From Sulfuritalea sp. (lineage in GTDB: Bacteria > Pseudomonadota > Gammaproteobacteria > Burkholderiales > Rhodocyclaceae): DNA of 15,925 nt. The first letter of the stretch is position 1, and each line of letters begins with the position of its first letter. The notes beneath the pieces are model-generated. The model had not been told where the DNA came from and ran no database searches. It saw only the letters and a program-made list of their open reading frames with translations. The position numbers and the translations under genes were made by a program. This document shows, one piece after another, positions 1 to 6,159 of the stretch. The DNA lies in assembly GCA_022843505.1 (NCBI GenBank), contig JALHNN010000012.1, positions 1 to 15,925 on the forward strand, in the 5' to 3' direction.

Positions 1-113
1 GGGCCAAGGCCGCCGGGATCGAGCAGGTTGCGTTCGATCGTTCCGGATTTCTCTATCACGGCCGCGTCAAGGCGCTGGCTGAAGCCGCCCGAGAGGGCGG
101 TCTCAAGTTCTAA
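1..113 (+). CDS. rplR: 50S ribosomal protein L18, C-terminal end (partial)
   Basis: The window opens inside this gene. The last 36 codons before TAA encode the L18 C-terminus, including the characteristic stretch FDRSGFLYHGRVKALAEAAR. L18 binds 5S rRNA in the central protuberance of the large subunit. The upstream part lies outside the window, so start and length cannot be judged. The next gene, rpsE, starts 11 bases downstream, which is the standard spc-operon order (L18-S5-L30-L15-SecY). Identification rests on the conserved tail plus gene order and is very secure. Confidence 0.95.
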   Translation, partial: AKAAGIEQVAFDRSGFLYHGRVKALAEAAREGGLKF

Positions 114-124
114 GCGAGGCCGAC

Positions 125-652
125 ATGGCAAAACCGCAAGGCAGGAAACAGCAGCAGGTCCAGGAAGAGCGCGATGACGGTATGCGCGAGAAGATGGTTT
201 CCATCAATCGCGTCACCAAGGTCGTCAAGGGCGGTCGCATTCTCGGCTTCGCCGCGCTGACCGTGGTGGGTGATGGTGACGGTGGCGTCGGCATGGGGAA
301 GGGCAAGTCCCGCGAAGTCCCCGTCGCCGTGCAAAAGGCCATGGAAGAAGCGCGTCGCAAGATGACCAAGGTCAGCCTCAAGGACGGAACCCTGCATCAT
401 TCCGTGACCGGCAAGCACGGCGCGACGACGGTCCTGATGTCGCCCGCATCGCCCGGTACCGGCGTGATTGCCGGCGGCCCGATGCGCGCCGTGTTCGAAG
501 TCATGGGCATCACCGACGTCGTCGCCAAGACCATCGGCTCGACCAATCCCTACAACGTCGTGCGCGCCACGCTGCATGGTTTGCGCGCGATGAGCACGCC
601 GGCGGAGATCGCGGCCAAGCGCGGCAAGGCCGTGGCGGAAATTCTGGAGTAA
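125..652 (+). CDS. rpsE: 30S ribosomal protein S5
   Basis: This gene encodes 175 residues, close to the usual length. S5 sits near the decoding region of the small subunit and contributes to translational accuracy. The N-terminal double-stranded-RNA-binding-like domain spans roughly residues 20-85 and carries the glycine-rich GDGDGGVGMGKGKSREVP segment from about residue 49. The C-terminal domain includes GVIAGGPMRAVFE and STNPYNVVRATLHGL. The ATG at 125 follows a short GAGG ribosome-binding site. It lies between rplR and rpmD in a co-transcribed spc operon. Confidence 0.98.
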   Translation: MAKPQGRKQQQVQEERDDGMREKMVSINRVTKVVKGGRILGFAALTVVGDGDGGVGMGKGKSREVPVAVQKAMEEARRKMTKVSLKDGTLHHSVTGKHGATTVLMSPASPGTGVIAGGPMRAVFEVMGITDVVAKTIGSTNPYNVVRATLHGLRAMSTPAEIAAKRGKAVAEILE

Positions 653-655
653 GAC

Positions 656-838
656 ATGGCGGACAAGAAAATCAAGGTCACGCTGGTCAAGAGCCTGATC
701 GGCACCAAGCAGGACCACCGCGCCACGGCGCGCGGCCTCGGCCTGCGCAAGCTCAACAGCTCGGCCATGCTCGAGGACACGCCGGCGGTGCGCGGCATGA
801 TCCGCAAGATCGCCTATCTGGTCAAGTGTGAAGGCTAA
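656..838 (+). CDS. rpmD: 50S ribosomal protein L30
   Basis: This gene encodes 60 residues, the normal size for bacterial L30, a small peripheral protein of the large subunit. The segment KVTLVKSLIGTKQDHRATAR near the N-terminus and the LRKLNSS region are family hallmarks. The start lies 3 bases after the rpsE stop. Its ribosome-binding GGAG is inside the last rpsE codons, so the two genes are likely translationally coupled. L30 is absent in some bacteria but is present here in its usual place. Confidence 0.97.
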   Translation: MADKKIKVTLVKSLIGTKQDHRATARGLGLRKLNSSAMLEDTPAVRGMIRKIAYLVKCEG

Positions 839-848
839 GGGGAAGACA

Positions 849-1301
849 ATGGGTATGGAACTCAACAACCTGAAGCCGGGCGCCGGTTCGAAGCACGCTC
901 CCAAGCGTGTCGGCCGTGGTATCGGCAGCGGCCTGGGCAAAACGGCGGGCCGTGGTCACAAGGGACAGAAGTCGCGCGCCGGCGGTTTTCACAAGGTCGG
1001 TTTCGAAGGCGGCCAGATGCCGCTGCAGCGTCGCCTGCCCAAGCGCGGTTTCGTTTCCATGACGGCCAGCAGGAACGTCGAAGTGCGCCTTTCCGAACTC
1101 GACAAACTGCCGGTGGAGGAAGTCGACCTGCTGGTCCTCAAGCAGGCCGGCGTGATCGCCGGAGACGCCCTTTCGGCCAAGGTCATCCTTTCGGGCAAGC
1201 TCAGTCGCAAGATCGCCCTCAAGGGCGTCGGCGCCACCAAGGGCGCGCGCGCTGCGATCGAGGCCGCCGGCGGCTCCGTTGCGGACATCGCCGCAGCCTG
1301 A
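849..1301 (+). CDS. rplO: 50S ribosomal protein L15
   Basis: This gene encodes 150 residues from the ATG at 849. L15 is an early-to-intermediate large-subunit assembly protein. Family features visible are the basic glycine-rich N-terminal tail (KRVGRGIGSGLGKTAGRGHKG) and the GGQMPLQRRLPKRGF motif. I chose ATG 849 because AGGGGAAG lies immediately upstream at good spacing. An in-frame GTG at 828 overlaps the end of rpmD and has no such support. A second ATG at 855 is possible but its spacing is worse. Ten bases separate the rpmD stop from this start. Confidence 0.96.
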   Translation: MGMELNNLKPGAGSKHAPKRVGRGIGSGLGKTAGRGHKGQKSRAGGFHKVGFEGGQMPLQRRLPKRGFVSMTASRNVEVRLSELDKLPVEEVDLLVLKQAGVIAGDALSAKVILSGKLSRKIALKGVGATKGARAAIEAAGGSVADIAAA

Positions 1302-1319
1302 TAGCGGACGGCAGACGCG

Positions 1320-2645
1320 GTGGCGACCAACCAGGCGGCAATCGGGAAGACCGGCAAGTTCGGCGACCTCTGGCGCCGCTTGTGGTTCCTGCTCGGCGCG
1401 CTGATCGTCTACCGTATCGGCGCCCACATTCCCGTGCCGGGTATCGATCCGGTCAAGCTGGCCGAGTTGTTCCAGGGTCAGCAGGGCGGGATCCTGGGCG
1501 TCTTCAACCTGTTTTCGGGCGGTGCGTTGTCGCGCTTCACGCTGTTCGCCCTGGGCATCATGCCTTACATTTCTTCCTCGATCATCATGCAGCTCATGGC
1601 CGTCGCTGTACCGTCCATCGAGCAACTGAAGAAGGAGGGTGAGGCAGGGCGGCGAAAGATTACCCAATACACGCGCTACGGCACCGTCGCCCTGGCTCTT
1701 TTCCAGGGCCTCGGCATTGCCATCGCTCTCGAATCGCAGGCAGGCCTGGTCCTTGACCCCGGTCCGATGTTCCGCTTCGTCACGGTGCTGACCCTGCTGA
1801 CCGGTACCATGTTCCTGATGTGGGTAGGGGAGCAGATCACCGAGCGTGGGTTGGGCAACGGTATTTCGATCATCATTTTCGCCGGCATCGTCGCCGGCCT
1901 TCCCAGCGCGCTGGGCGGCCTCTTCGAACTCGTGCGCACCGGTGCGATGCACGCCATTTCCGCGCTGTTCATCTGCGCCCTGGTGGTCCTGGTCACCGGA
2001 TTCGTGGTCTTCGTCGAAAAGGGCCAGCGCAAGATACTGGTGAATTACGCCAAACGTCAGGTCGGCAACAAAATCTACGGCGGACAGAGTTCGCATCTGC
2101 CCCTGAAGCTGAACATGTCCGGCGTAATTCCGCCCATCTTTGCCTCATCGATCATCCTGTTTCCCGCAACTGCTGCAGGCTGGTTCGGTTCCGGCGAAGG
2201 CATGACCTGGCTCAAGGATATTGCGGCGACACTGTCGCCGGGGCAGCCGATCTACGTCATCCTTTACGCCGTCGCTATCATTTTCTTCTGCTTTTTCTAT
2301 ACCGCGCTGGTGTTCAACTCCAAGGAAACCGCGGATAACCTGAAGAAGAGCGGAGCTTTCGTCCCCGGCATACGCCCCGGCGACCAGACCAGCCGCTACA
2401 TCGACAAGATCCTCACGCGCCTGACGCTGGTCGGCGCGGTCTATATCACGCTGGTTTGCCTTATTCCGGAATTCCTGATCCTGAAATGGAACGTGCCCTT
2501 CTATTTCGGCGGCACCAGCCTGCTGATCATCGTCGTCGTGACCATGGACTTCATGTCCCAGGTCCAGGCTTATGTGATGTCGCACCAGTATGAAAGCTTG
2601 TTGAAGAAGGCCAATTTCAAGGGAGCCGGATTCCCCGGTCGTTGA
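1320..2645 (+). CDS. secY: Preprotein translocase channel subunit SecY
   Basis: This gene encodes 441 residues, the normal length for SecY. SecY forms the protein-conducting channel of the SecYEG translocon in the inner membrane. The sequence shows the alternating hydrophobic segments of a ten-helix membrane protein. Conserved stretches include YRIGAHIPVPGID at the N-terminus, ERGLGNGISIIIFAGIVAG mid-protein, and the cytosolic loop RPGDQTSRYIDKILTRLT used in ribosome and SecA docking. The start is GTG, beginning VATNQAAIGKTGKFGDLWRR, with only a weak Shine-Dalgarno. Low initiation may keep SecY below its ribosomal-protein neighbours, but that is inference. It is followed directly by infA. Confidence 0.98.
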   Translation: MATNQAAIGKTGKFGDLWRRLWFLLGALIVYRIGAHIPVPGIDPVKLAELFQGQQGGILGVFNLFSGGALSRFTLFALGIMPYISSSIIMQLMAVAVPSIEQLKKEGEAGRRKITQYTRYGTVALALFQGLGIAIALESQAGLVLDPGPMFRFVTVLTLLTGTMFLMWVGEQITERGLGNGISIIIFAGIVAGLPSALGGLFELVRTGAMHAISALFICALVVLVTGFVVFVEKGQRKILVNYAKRQVGNKIYGGQSSHLPLKLNMSGVIPPIFASSIILFPATAAGWFGSGEGMTWLKDIAATLSPGQPIYVILYAVAIIFFCFFYTALVFNSKETADNLKKSGAFVPGIRPGDQTSRYIDKILTRLTLVGAVYITLVCLIPEFLILKWNVPFYFGGTSLLIIVVVTMDFMSQVQAYVMSHQYESLLKKANFKGAGFPGR

Positions 2646-2648
2646 AGT

Positions 2649-2867
2649 ATGGGCAAGGAAGATGTAATTGAAATGCAGGGAGAGGTCATGGAGAATCTCC
2701 CCAACGCCACGTTCCGAATCAAGCTCGAAAACGGGCACGTGGTACTCGGCCACATCTCCGGGAAGATGCGCATGCATTACATCCGCATCCTTCCCGGCGA
2801 CAAGGTCACAGTGCAACTGACACCTTACGATCTGTCAAAGGCGCGTATCGTGTTCCGTGCCAAGTAG
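2649..2867 (+). CDS. infA: Translation initiation factor IF-1
   Basis: This gene encodes 72 residues, the canonical IF-1 length. IF-1 binds the 30S A site and assists IF-2 and IF-3 during initiation. The whole protein is one OB-fold S1-like domain, with the signatures ENGHVVLGHISGKMR, YIRILPGDKVTV and LTPYDLSKARIVFR. The start is only 3 bases after the secY stop, with a weak TGAAG upstream, so coupling to secY is likely. infA between secY and rpmJ is typical of betaproteobacteria, whereas enterobacteria keep it elsewhere. Betaproteobacteria may carry a second infA copy, which cannot be judged here. Confidence 0.97.
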   Translation: MGKEDVIEMQGEVMENLPNATFRIKLENGHVVLGHISGKMRMHYIRILPGDKVTVQLTPYDLSKARIVFRAK

Positions 2868-2893
2868 TCTGGCAATTTACCCGGAGAAATCCA

Positions 2894-3007
2894 ATGAAAG
2901 TCCTGGCTTCGGTCAAACGTATCTGCCGCAACTGCAAGGTCATCCGCCGCAACGGCGTGGTGAGGATCATCTGTACCGATCCGCGCCACAAGCAGCGCCA
3001 GGGTTGA
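2894..3007 (+). CDS. rpmJ: 50S ribosomal protein L36, zinc-binding form
   Basis: This gene encodes 37 residues beginning MKVLASVKRICRNCK. L36 is a tiny late-assembly protein of the large subunit. Its zinc ribbon is complete: Cys11, Cys14, Cys27 and His32. It is therefore the C+ zinc-dependent form, not the zinc-free paralogue made under zinc starvation. A GGAGA ribosome-binding site sits 7 bases before the ATG. The stop codon overlaps the proposed -35 element of the alpha-operon promoter. Confidence 0.97.
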   Translation: MKVLASVKRICRNCKVIRRNGVVRIICTDPRHKQRQG

Positions 3008-3032
3008 TCCGGCAGCAGCGTTCGGATATACT
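3004..3032 (+). promoter_or_regulatory. Candidate sigma70 promoter of the alpha operon
   Basis: TTGATC at 3004-3009 (four of six matches to the -35 consensus) and TATACT at 3027-3032 (five of six matches to -10) are separated by exactly 17 bases. Transcription would start near 3039, giving a leader of about 58 bases before rpsM. The position at the junction of the spc and alpha operons matches where an internal promoter is expected. Read-through from the spc operon is still likely, since no terminator is seen after rpmJ. Confidence 0.65.
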
Positions 3033-3058
3033 TAGCAGTTTTCCAATTTTCAGCTAGC

Positions 3059-3078
3059 CCGCCACATCGCAATGGCGG
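3059..3078 (+). promoter_or_regulatory. Leader hairpin upstream of rpsM
   Basis: CCGCCA at 3059-3064 pairs with TGGCGG at 3073-3078 around an 8-base loop, in the leader just upstream of the rpsM ribosome-binding site. In enterobacteria S4 represses the alpha operon by binding a structured rpsM leader. Whether this smaller hairpin has that role here is unknown. Confidence 0.4.
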
Positions 3079-3096
3079 CGACGAACAGGTAAGCAC

Positions 3097-3462
3097 ATGG
3101 CTCGTATAGCAGGCGTCAACATCCCGAATCACCAGCACGCCGAGATCGCCCTGACGGCGATCTACGGCATTGGCCGCACCCGCGCGCGGAAGATCTGCGA
3201 CGCCGTCGGCGTCAAGCGGTCGACCAAGATCAAGGAACTCACGGACAGCGAGATGGATCGCCTGCGTGAAGAGGTCGGCCGGTTCACCGTCGAAGGCGAC
3301 CTGCGTCGCGAAGTGACGATGAACATCAAGCGACTGATGGATCTCGGCTGCTATCGCGGCGTGCGCCATCGCCGCGGACTGCCCGTGCGTGGGCAGCGTA
3401 CGCGCACCAACGCGCGCACCCGCAAGGGACCGCGCAAGGCGATTTCGATGGGCAAGAAGTAA
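3097..3462 (+). CDS. rpsM: 30S ribosomal protein S13
   Basis: This gene encodes 121 residues, standard for S13, a small-subunit head protein that contacts the P-site tRNA and forms intersubunit bridges with the 50S subunit. The N-terminal ARIAGVNIPNHQHAEIALTA and helix-turn GIGRTRARKICDAVGV are typical. The C-terminal tail RGQRTRTNARTRKGPRKA is the basic, rRNA-threading extension. The start follows an AGGT ribosome-binding site. It is the first gene of the alpha operon, preceded by a candidate promoter and leader hairpin, and is followed by rpsK after 15 bases. Confidence 0.98.
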   Translation: MARIAGVNIPNHQHAEIALTAIYGIGRTRARKICDAVGVKRSTKIKELTDSEMDRLREEVGRFTVEGDLRREVTMNIKRLMDLGCYRGVRHRRGLPVRGQRTRTNARTRKGPRKAISMGKK

Positions 3463-3477
3463 ACCAGGAACCAGCAC

Positions 3478-3867
3478 ATGGCAAAGACCGCAACCAAAGT
3501 TCGCAAGAAGGTTAAGAAGAACGTCGCAGAAGGCATCGCCCACGTTCACGCTTCCTTCAACAACACCATCATCACCATCACCGATCGCCAGGGCAACGCC
3601 TTGTCCTGGGCGACCTCGGGCGGCGCTGGTTTCAAGGGTTCCCGCAAGTCGACTCCGTTCGCCGCGCAGATCGCCGCGGAGGCTGCCGGCAAGGCGGCCC
3701 AGGAGTGCGGCGTCAAGAACCTGGAAGTACGCATCAAGGGGCCCGGCCCCGGTCGTGAATCTGCCGTACGCGCCCTCAATGCGCTCGGCATGAAGATCAC
3801 CAGCATCACCGACATCACCCCGATTCCCCACAACGGATGCCGGCCGCCCAAGCGCCGTCGCATCTAA
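3478..3867 (+). CDS. rpsK: 30S ribosomal protein S11
   Basis: This gene encodes 129 residues, the usual length. S11 lies on the small-subunit platform and helps shape the mRNA exit region. Clear family stretches are HVHASFNNTIITITDRQGN, WATSGGAGFKGSRKSTPFAAQ and the C-terminal HNGCRPPKRRRI. The ATG follows CCAGGAACCAGCAC, with AGGA as the ribosome-binding site. It sits between rpsM and rpsD with short gaps (15 and 20 bases), consistent with one transcript. Confidence 0.98.
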   Translation: MAKTATKVRKKVKKNVAEGIAHVHASFNNTIITITDRQGNALSWATSGGAGFKGSRKSTPFAAQIAAEAAGKAAQECGVKNLEVRIKGPGPGRESAVRALNALGMKITSITDITPIPHNGCRPPKRRRI

Positions 3868-3887
3868 GGCAATAAGGACCCGACACC

Positions 3888-4517
3888 ATGGCCCGCAACC
3901 TAGACGCCAAGTGCCGCCAGTGCCGCCGCGAGGGCGAGAAGCTGTTCCTCAAAGGCGAAAAGTGCTTTACCGACAAGTGTTCCGTCGAGCGTCGTTCCTA
4001 CGCTCCCGGTCAGCATGGCCAGAAGTCCGGCCAGCGCCTGTCAGGTTATGGCACGCAGCTGCGCGAAAAACAGAAAATCCGCCGCATTTACGGCATCCTC
4101 GAGCGCCAGTTCCGCAGGGTGTTTGCGGATGCGGAGCGCAAGAAGGGCCAGACCGGCGAGAACCTGCTCAAGCTGCTGGAAAGCCGTCTCGACACGGTGG
4201 CTTACCGCATGGGCTTTGGCGCTTCACGTGCCGAGGCGCGCCAGGTCGTGCGCCACAACGGCGTACTGATCAATGGCAAGCGTGTGAATATTCCATCCTA
4301 TAGTGTGCGCCCCGGTGACGTGATCCAGCTGACCGAGGGAACCCGCGGCCATCTGCGCACCAAGGCGGCCATGGAAGCCGCCGAATCGCGCGGTTTCCCC
4401 GAGTGGATCGAGGTCGACGCCAAGGCTGGCAAGGGCGTGTTCAAGGCGCTGCCTGCTCGCGAAGACCTGCCGCCCTCGATCAACGAAGGCCTGGTCGTCG
4501 AACTGTATTCGCGCTAA
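3888..4517 (+). CDS. rpsD: 30S ribosomal protein S4, zinc-binding form
   Basis: This gene encodes 209 residues, the normal length. S4 is a primary 16S rRNA-binding protein that nucleates small-subunit assembly. In enterobacteria it also represses the alpha operon at the mRNA level. The N-terminal zinc knuckle is intact (Cys9, Cys12, Cys26, Cys31), so this is the C+ form. The S4 RNA-binding domain lies around residues 97-160, with LESRLDTVAYRMGFGASRAEARQ and the NGKRVNIPSY stretch. The ribosome-binding site is AAGGA. A strong hairpin follows the gene before rpoA. Confidence 0.98.
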   Translation: MARNLDAKCRQCRREGEKLFLKGEKCFTDKCSVERRSYAPGQHGQKSGQRLSGYGTQLREKQKIRRIYGILERQFRRVFADAERKKGQTGENLLKLLESRLDTVAYRMGFGASRAEARQVVRHNGVLINGKRVNIPSYSVRPGDVIQLTEGTRGHLRTKAAMEAAESRGFPEWIEVDAKAGKGVFKALPAREDLPPSINEGLVVELYSR

Positions 4518-4529
4518 TCCGTAGTCCCG

Positions 4530-4556
4530 CGCCTGGCGTCCCGTGGACGCCAGGCG
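4530..4556 (+). promoter_or_regulatory. Perfect 12-bp hairpin between rpsD and rpoA
   Basis: CGCCTGGCGTCC at 4530-4541 and GGACGCCAGGCG at 4545-4556 are perfect complements around a 3-base loop. The downstream bases TTGCCCATTT do not form a proper U-tract, so this is not a convincing intrinsic terminator. It could partly attenuate transcription, protect an mRNA end, or tune rpoA output relative to the ribosomal genes. The structure is seen directly; the role is inferred. Confidence 0.6.
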
Positions 4557-4578
4557 TTGCCCATTTGAAGGAATGCAA

Positions 4579-5556
4579 ATGCACACACTTCTGAAACCCC
4601 GCAGTATTGACGTTCAGCAACTTTCGCCGGTGCACGCCCGCGTGGTGATGGAGCCCTTTGAGCGCGGCTACGGCCACACCCTGGGCAATGCCCTGCGCCG
4701 TATCCTGCTGTCCTCGATGGAAGGGGTTGCACCGACCGAAGTTTCGATCGAGGGCGTGCTGCACGAGTACTCGACGCTGGACGGCGTGCGCGAGGATGTA
4801 GTCGATGTGCTGCTGAACCTCAAGGGCGTGGTCCTGAAGATGCACAATCGCCGCGAAGCGAACCTCACCCTCTCGAAGAGCGGCGAAGGTGTCGTCACCG
4901 CCGCGGACATCGAGACGACCCACGATGTGGAGATCGTCAATCCCGACCACGTGATCGCCCACATCGCCCCTGGCGGCAAGCTCAACATGCAGATCCGCGT
5001 CGAGTCGGGCCGCGGCTACGTGCCGGCCAACCAGCGCGAGATTGCCCGCGAGAACCGCGCCATCGGGCAGATCATGCTCGACGCCTCGTTCAGCCCGGTT
5101 CGTCGCGTCAGCTACTCCGTCGAGTCGGCCCGCGTCGAGCAGCGCACCGACCTCGACAAGCTGATCCTCGACATCGAGACCAATGGCGCGATCGACAACG
5201 CCGAGGAAGCCGTGCGCACCGCGGCGCGCATCCTCATGGAACAGCTCTCCATCTTTGCCGACCTCGAAGGCACCCCGATGTCCGCCGAGACGCCGAAGCA
5301 GACCTCGGTCGACCCGGTGCTGGTGCGTCCGGTCGATGACCTCGAGCTGACCGTACGTTCGGCCAACTGCCTCAAGGCCGAGAACATTTATTACATCGGC
5401 GACCTGATCCAGCGCACGGAAACGGAGTTGCTCAAGACGCCGAACCTGGGCCGCAAGTCGCTCAACGAAATCAAGGAAGTGCTCGCCTCGCGCGGCCTGA
5501 CCCTGGGCATGAAGCTGGAAAGCTGGCCGCCCGCCGGGTTGGAAAAGCTCGCCTAA
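4579..5556 (+). CDS. rpoA: DNA-directed RNA polymerase subunit alpha
   Basis: This gene encodes 325 residues, typical for betaproteobacterial alpha. The N-terminal domain (about 1-230) dimerises and scaffolds beta and beta-prime, with conserved FERGYGHTLGNALRRILLSS near residues 27-46. After a linker, the C-terminal domain (about 245-313) binds UP elements and activators. VRSANCLKAE places Arg260 and Asn263 at the positions of the DNA-contacting Arg265 and Asn268 of E. coli. I chose ATG 4579 because GAAGGA at 4567-4572 lies 6 bases before it. The ATG at 4573 abuts that site directly. It is preceded by a strong hairpin and followed by an unusually long gap before rplQ. Confidence 0.98.
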   Translation: MHTLLKPRSIDVQQLSPVHARVVMEPFERGYGHTLGNALRRILLSSMEGVAPTEVSIEGVLHEYSTLDGVREDVVDVLLNLKGVVLKMHNRREANLTLSKSGEGVVTAADIETTHDVEIVNPDHVIAHIAPGGKLNMQIRVESGRGYVPANQREIARENRAIGQIMLDASFSPVRRVSYSVESARVEQRTDLDKLILDIETNGAIDNAEEAVRTAARILMEQLSIFADLEGTPMSAETPKQTSVDPVLVRPVDDLELTVRSANCLKAENIYYIGDLIQRTETELLKTPNLGRKSLNEIKEVLASRGLTLGMKLESWPPAGLEKLA

Positions 5557-5700
5557 GCGCGCTTGCAGTAGAACTACCTTCAAGGGAGGCGCCAAAGCTT
5601 TCCTGAACCGCCGCCGGGCCGGTGCCCGGCACCACATCTCTTAAAACCATTAACCGGCCACTTGCAATGCGCGGTGGCCGCATAAAAAAGGGAATTCACC
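5557..5700 (+). other. rpoA-rplQ spacer with two hairpins
   Basis: This 144-base gap lies inside an otherwise tight operon. It holds two stem-loops. GCCGGGC (5613-5619) pairs with GCCCGGC (5624-5630) around a 4-base loop. CGGCCAC (5655-5661) pairs with GTGGCCG (5674-5680). Neither is followed by a U-tract, and the second is followed by an A-rich run and the rplQ ribosome-binding site. No convincing promoter or gene is seen. A processing or attenuation role is possible but unproven. Confidence 0.5.
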
Positions 5701-6093
5701 ATGCGTCACGGTAACGGACTTCGCAAACTCAACCGGACCTCGGCACACCGCCAGGCGATGCTGCGCAACATGGCGGTCTCGCTGCTGCGTCACGAGGCCA
5801 TCAAGACCACCCTGCCCAAGGCCAAGGAATTGCGCCGCGTGGTGGAACCCCTGATCACCCTGGGCAAGAAGCCGAGCCTGGCGAATCGCCGCTTGGCCTT
5901 CGATCGCACTCGCGACCGCGAAATCGTCGGCAAGCTGTTCGACGTGCTGGGTCCGCGTTATGCGGCCCGCAACGGCGGGTACCTGCGCATCCTCAAGATG
6001 GGTTTCCGAGTCGGCGACAACGCGCCGTTGGCCTTCGTCGAACTGCTGGATCGTCCCGCCGGCGAAGTAGTCGAAGCGGCAGCCGTCGAATAA
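5701..6093 (+). CDS. rplQ: 50S ribosomal protein L17
   Basis: This gene encodes 130 residues, a normal betaproteobacterial length. L17 is a large-subunit protein near the peptide exit side. The N-terminus MRHGNGLRKLNRTSAHRQAM and the LRHEAIKTTLPKAKELRRVVEPLI region are diagnostic. The ATG follows AAGGGA. As in most proteobacteria it closes the alpha operon. Fourteen bases after its stop a strong terminator begins, and the oppositely oriented cysN follows. Confidence 0.98.
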   Translation: MRHGNGLRKLNRTSAHRQAMLRNMAVSLLRHEAIKTTLPKAKELRRVVEPLITLGKKPSLANRRLAFDRTRDREIVGKLFDVLGPRYAARNGGYLRILKMGFRVGDNAPLAFVELLDRPAGEVVEAAAVE

Positions 6094-6106
6094 GCCTTGC
6101 GCCACC

Positions 6107-6141
6107 AACAAAAAAGCCAGGCATTGCCTGGCTTTTTTGTT
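6107..6141. terminator. Bidirectional intrinsic terminator between rplQ and cysN
   Basis: The arms AACAAAAAAGCCAGGC (6107-6122) and GCCTGGCTTTTTTGTT (6126-6141) are perfect complements around a 3-base ATT loop. The GC core (GCCAGGC/GCCTGGC) is flanked by A6 and T6. A transcript in either direction therefore ends in a U-rich run (TTTTTTGTTTT on + and TTTTTTGTT on -). It serves the converging ribosomal and sulfur operons. Confidence 0.93.
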
Positions 6142-6159
6142 TTCAGCGTGGCCCGGCTG

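Noticed and set aside
822..2096. Long open frame on the - strand across rplO and secY.
   Set aside because: It lies fully antisense to two unmistakable genes, its translation is low-complexity and charged, and it arises from GC-rich codon bias.
2806..3831. Open frame of about 340 codons on the - strand across rpmJ, rpsM and rpsK.
   Set aside because: It is antisense to highly conserved ribosomal genes, has no recognisable domain and is a mirror of their codon usage.
4530..4556. Reading the rpsD-rpoA hairpin as a full intrinsic terminator.
   Set aside because: The stem is perfect, but the following bases lack a U-run, and rpoA must be transcribed through it unless an unseen promoter lies between.
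4480..5637. Long - strand open frame over rpoA.
   Set aside because: It is antisense to rpoA with a composition typical of shadow frames and no supporting ribosome-binding site.
5622..5711. Possible 30-codon peptide starting GTG in the rpoA-rplQ spacer.
   Set aside because: No ribosome-binding site lies at proper spacing, it runs into the rplQ start in another frame, and the codons are unremarkable.
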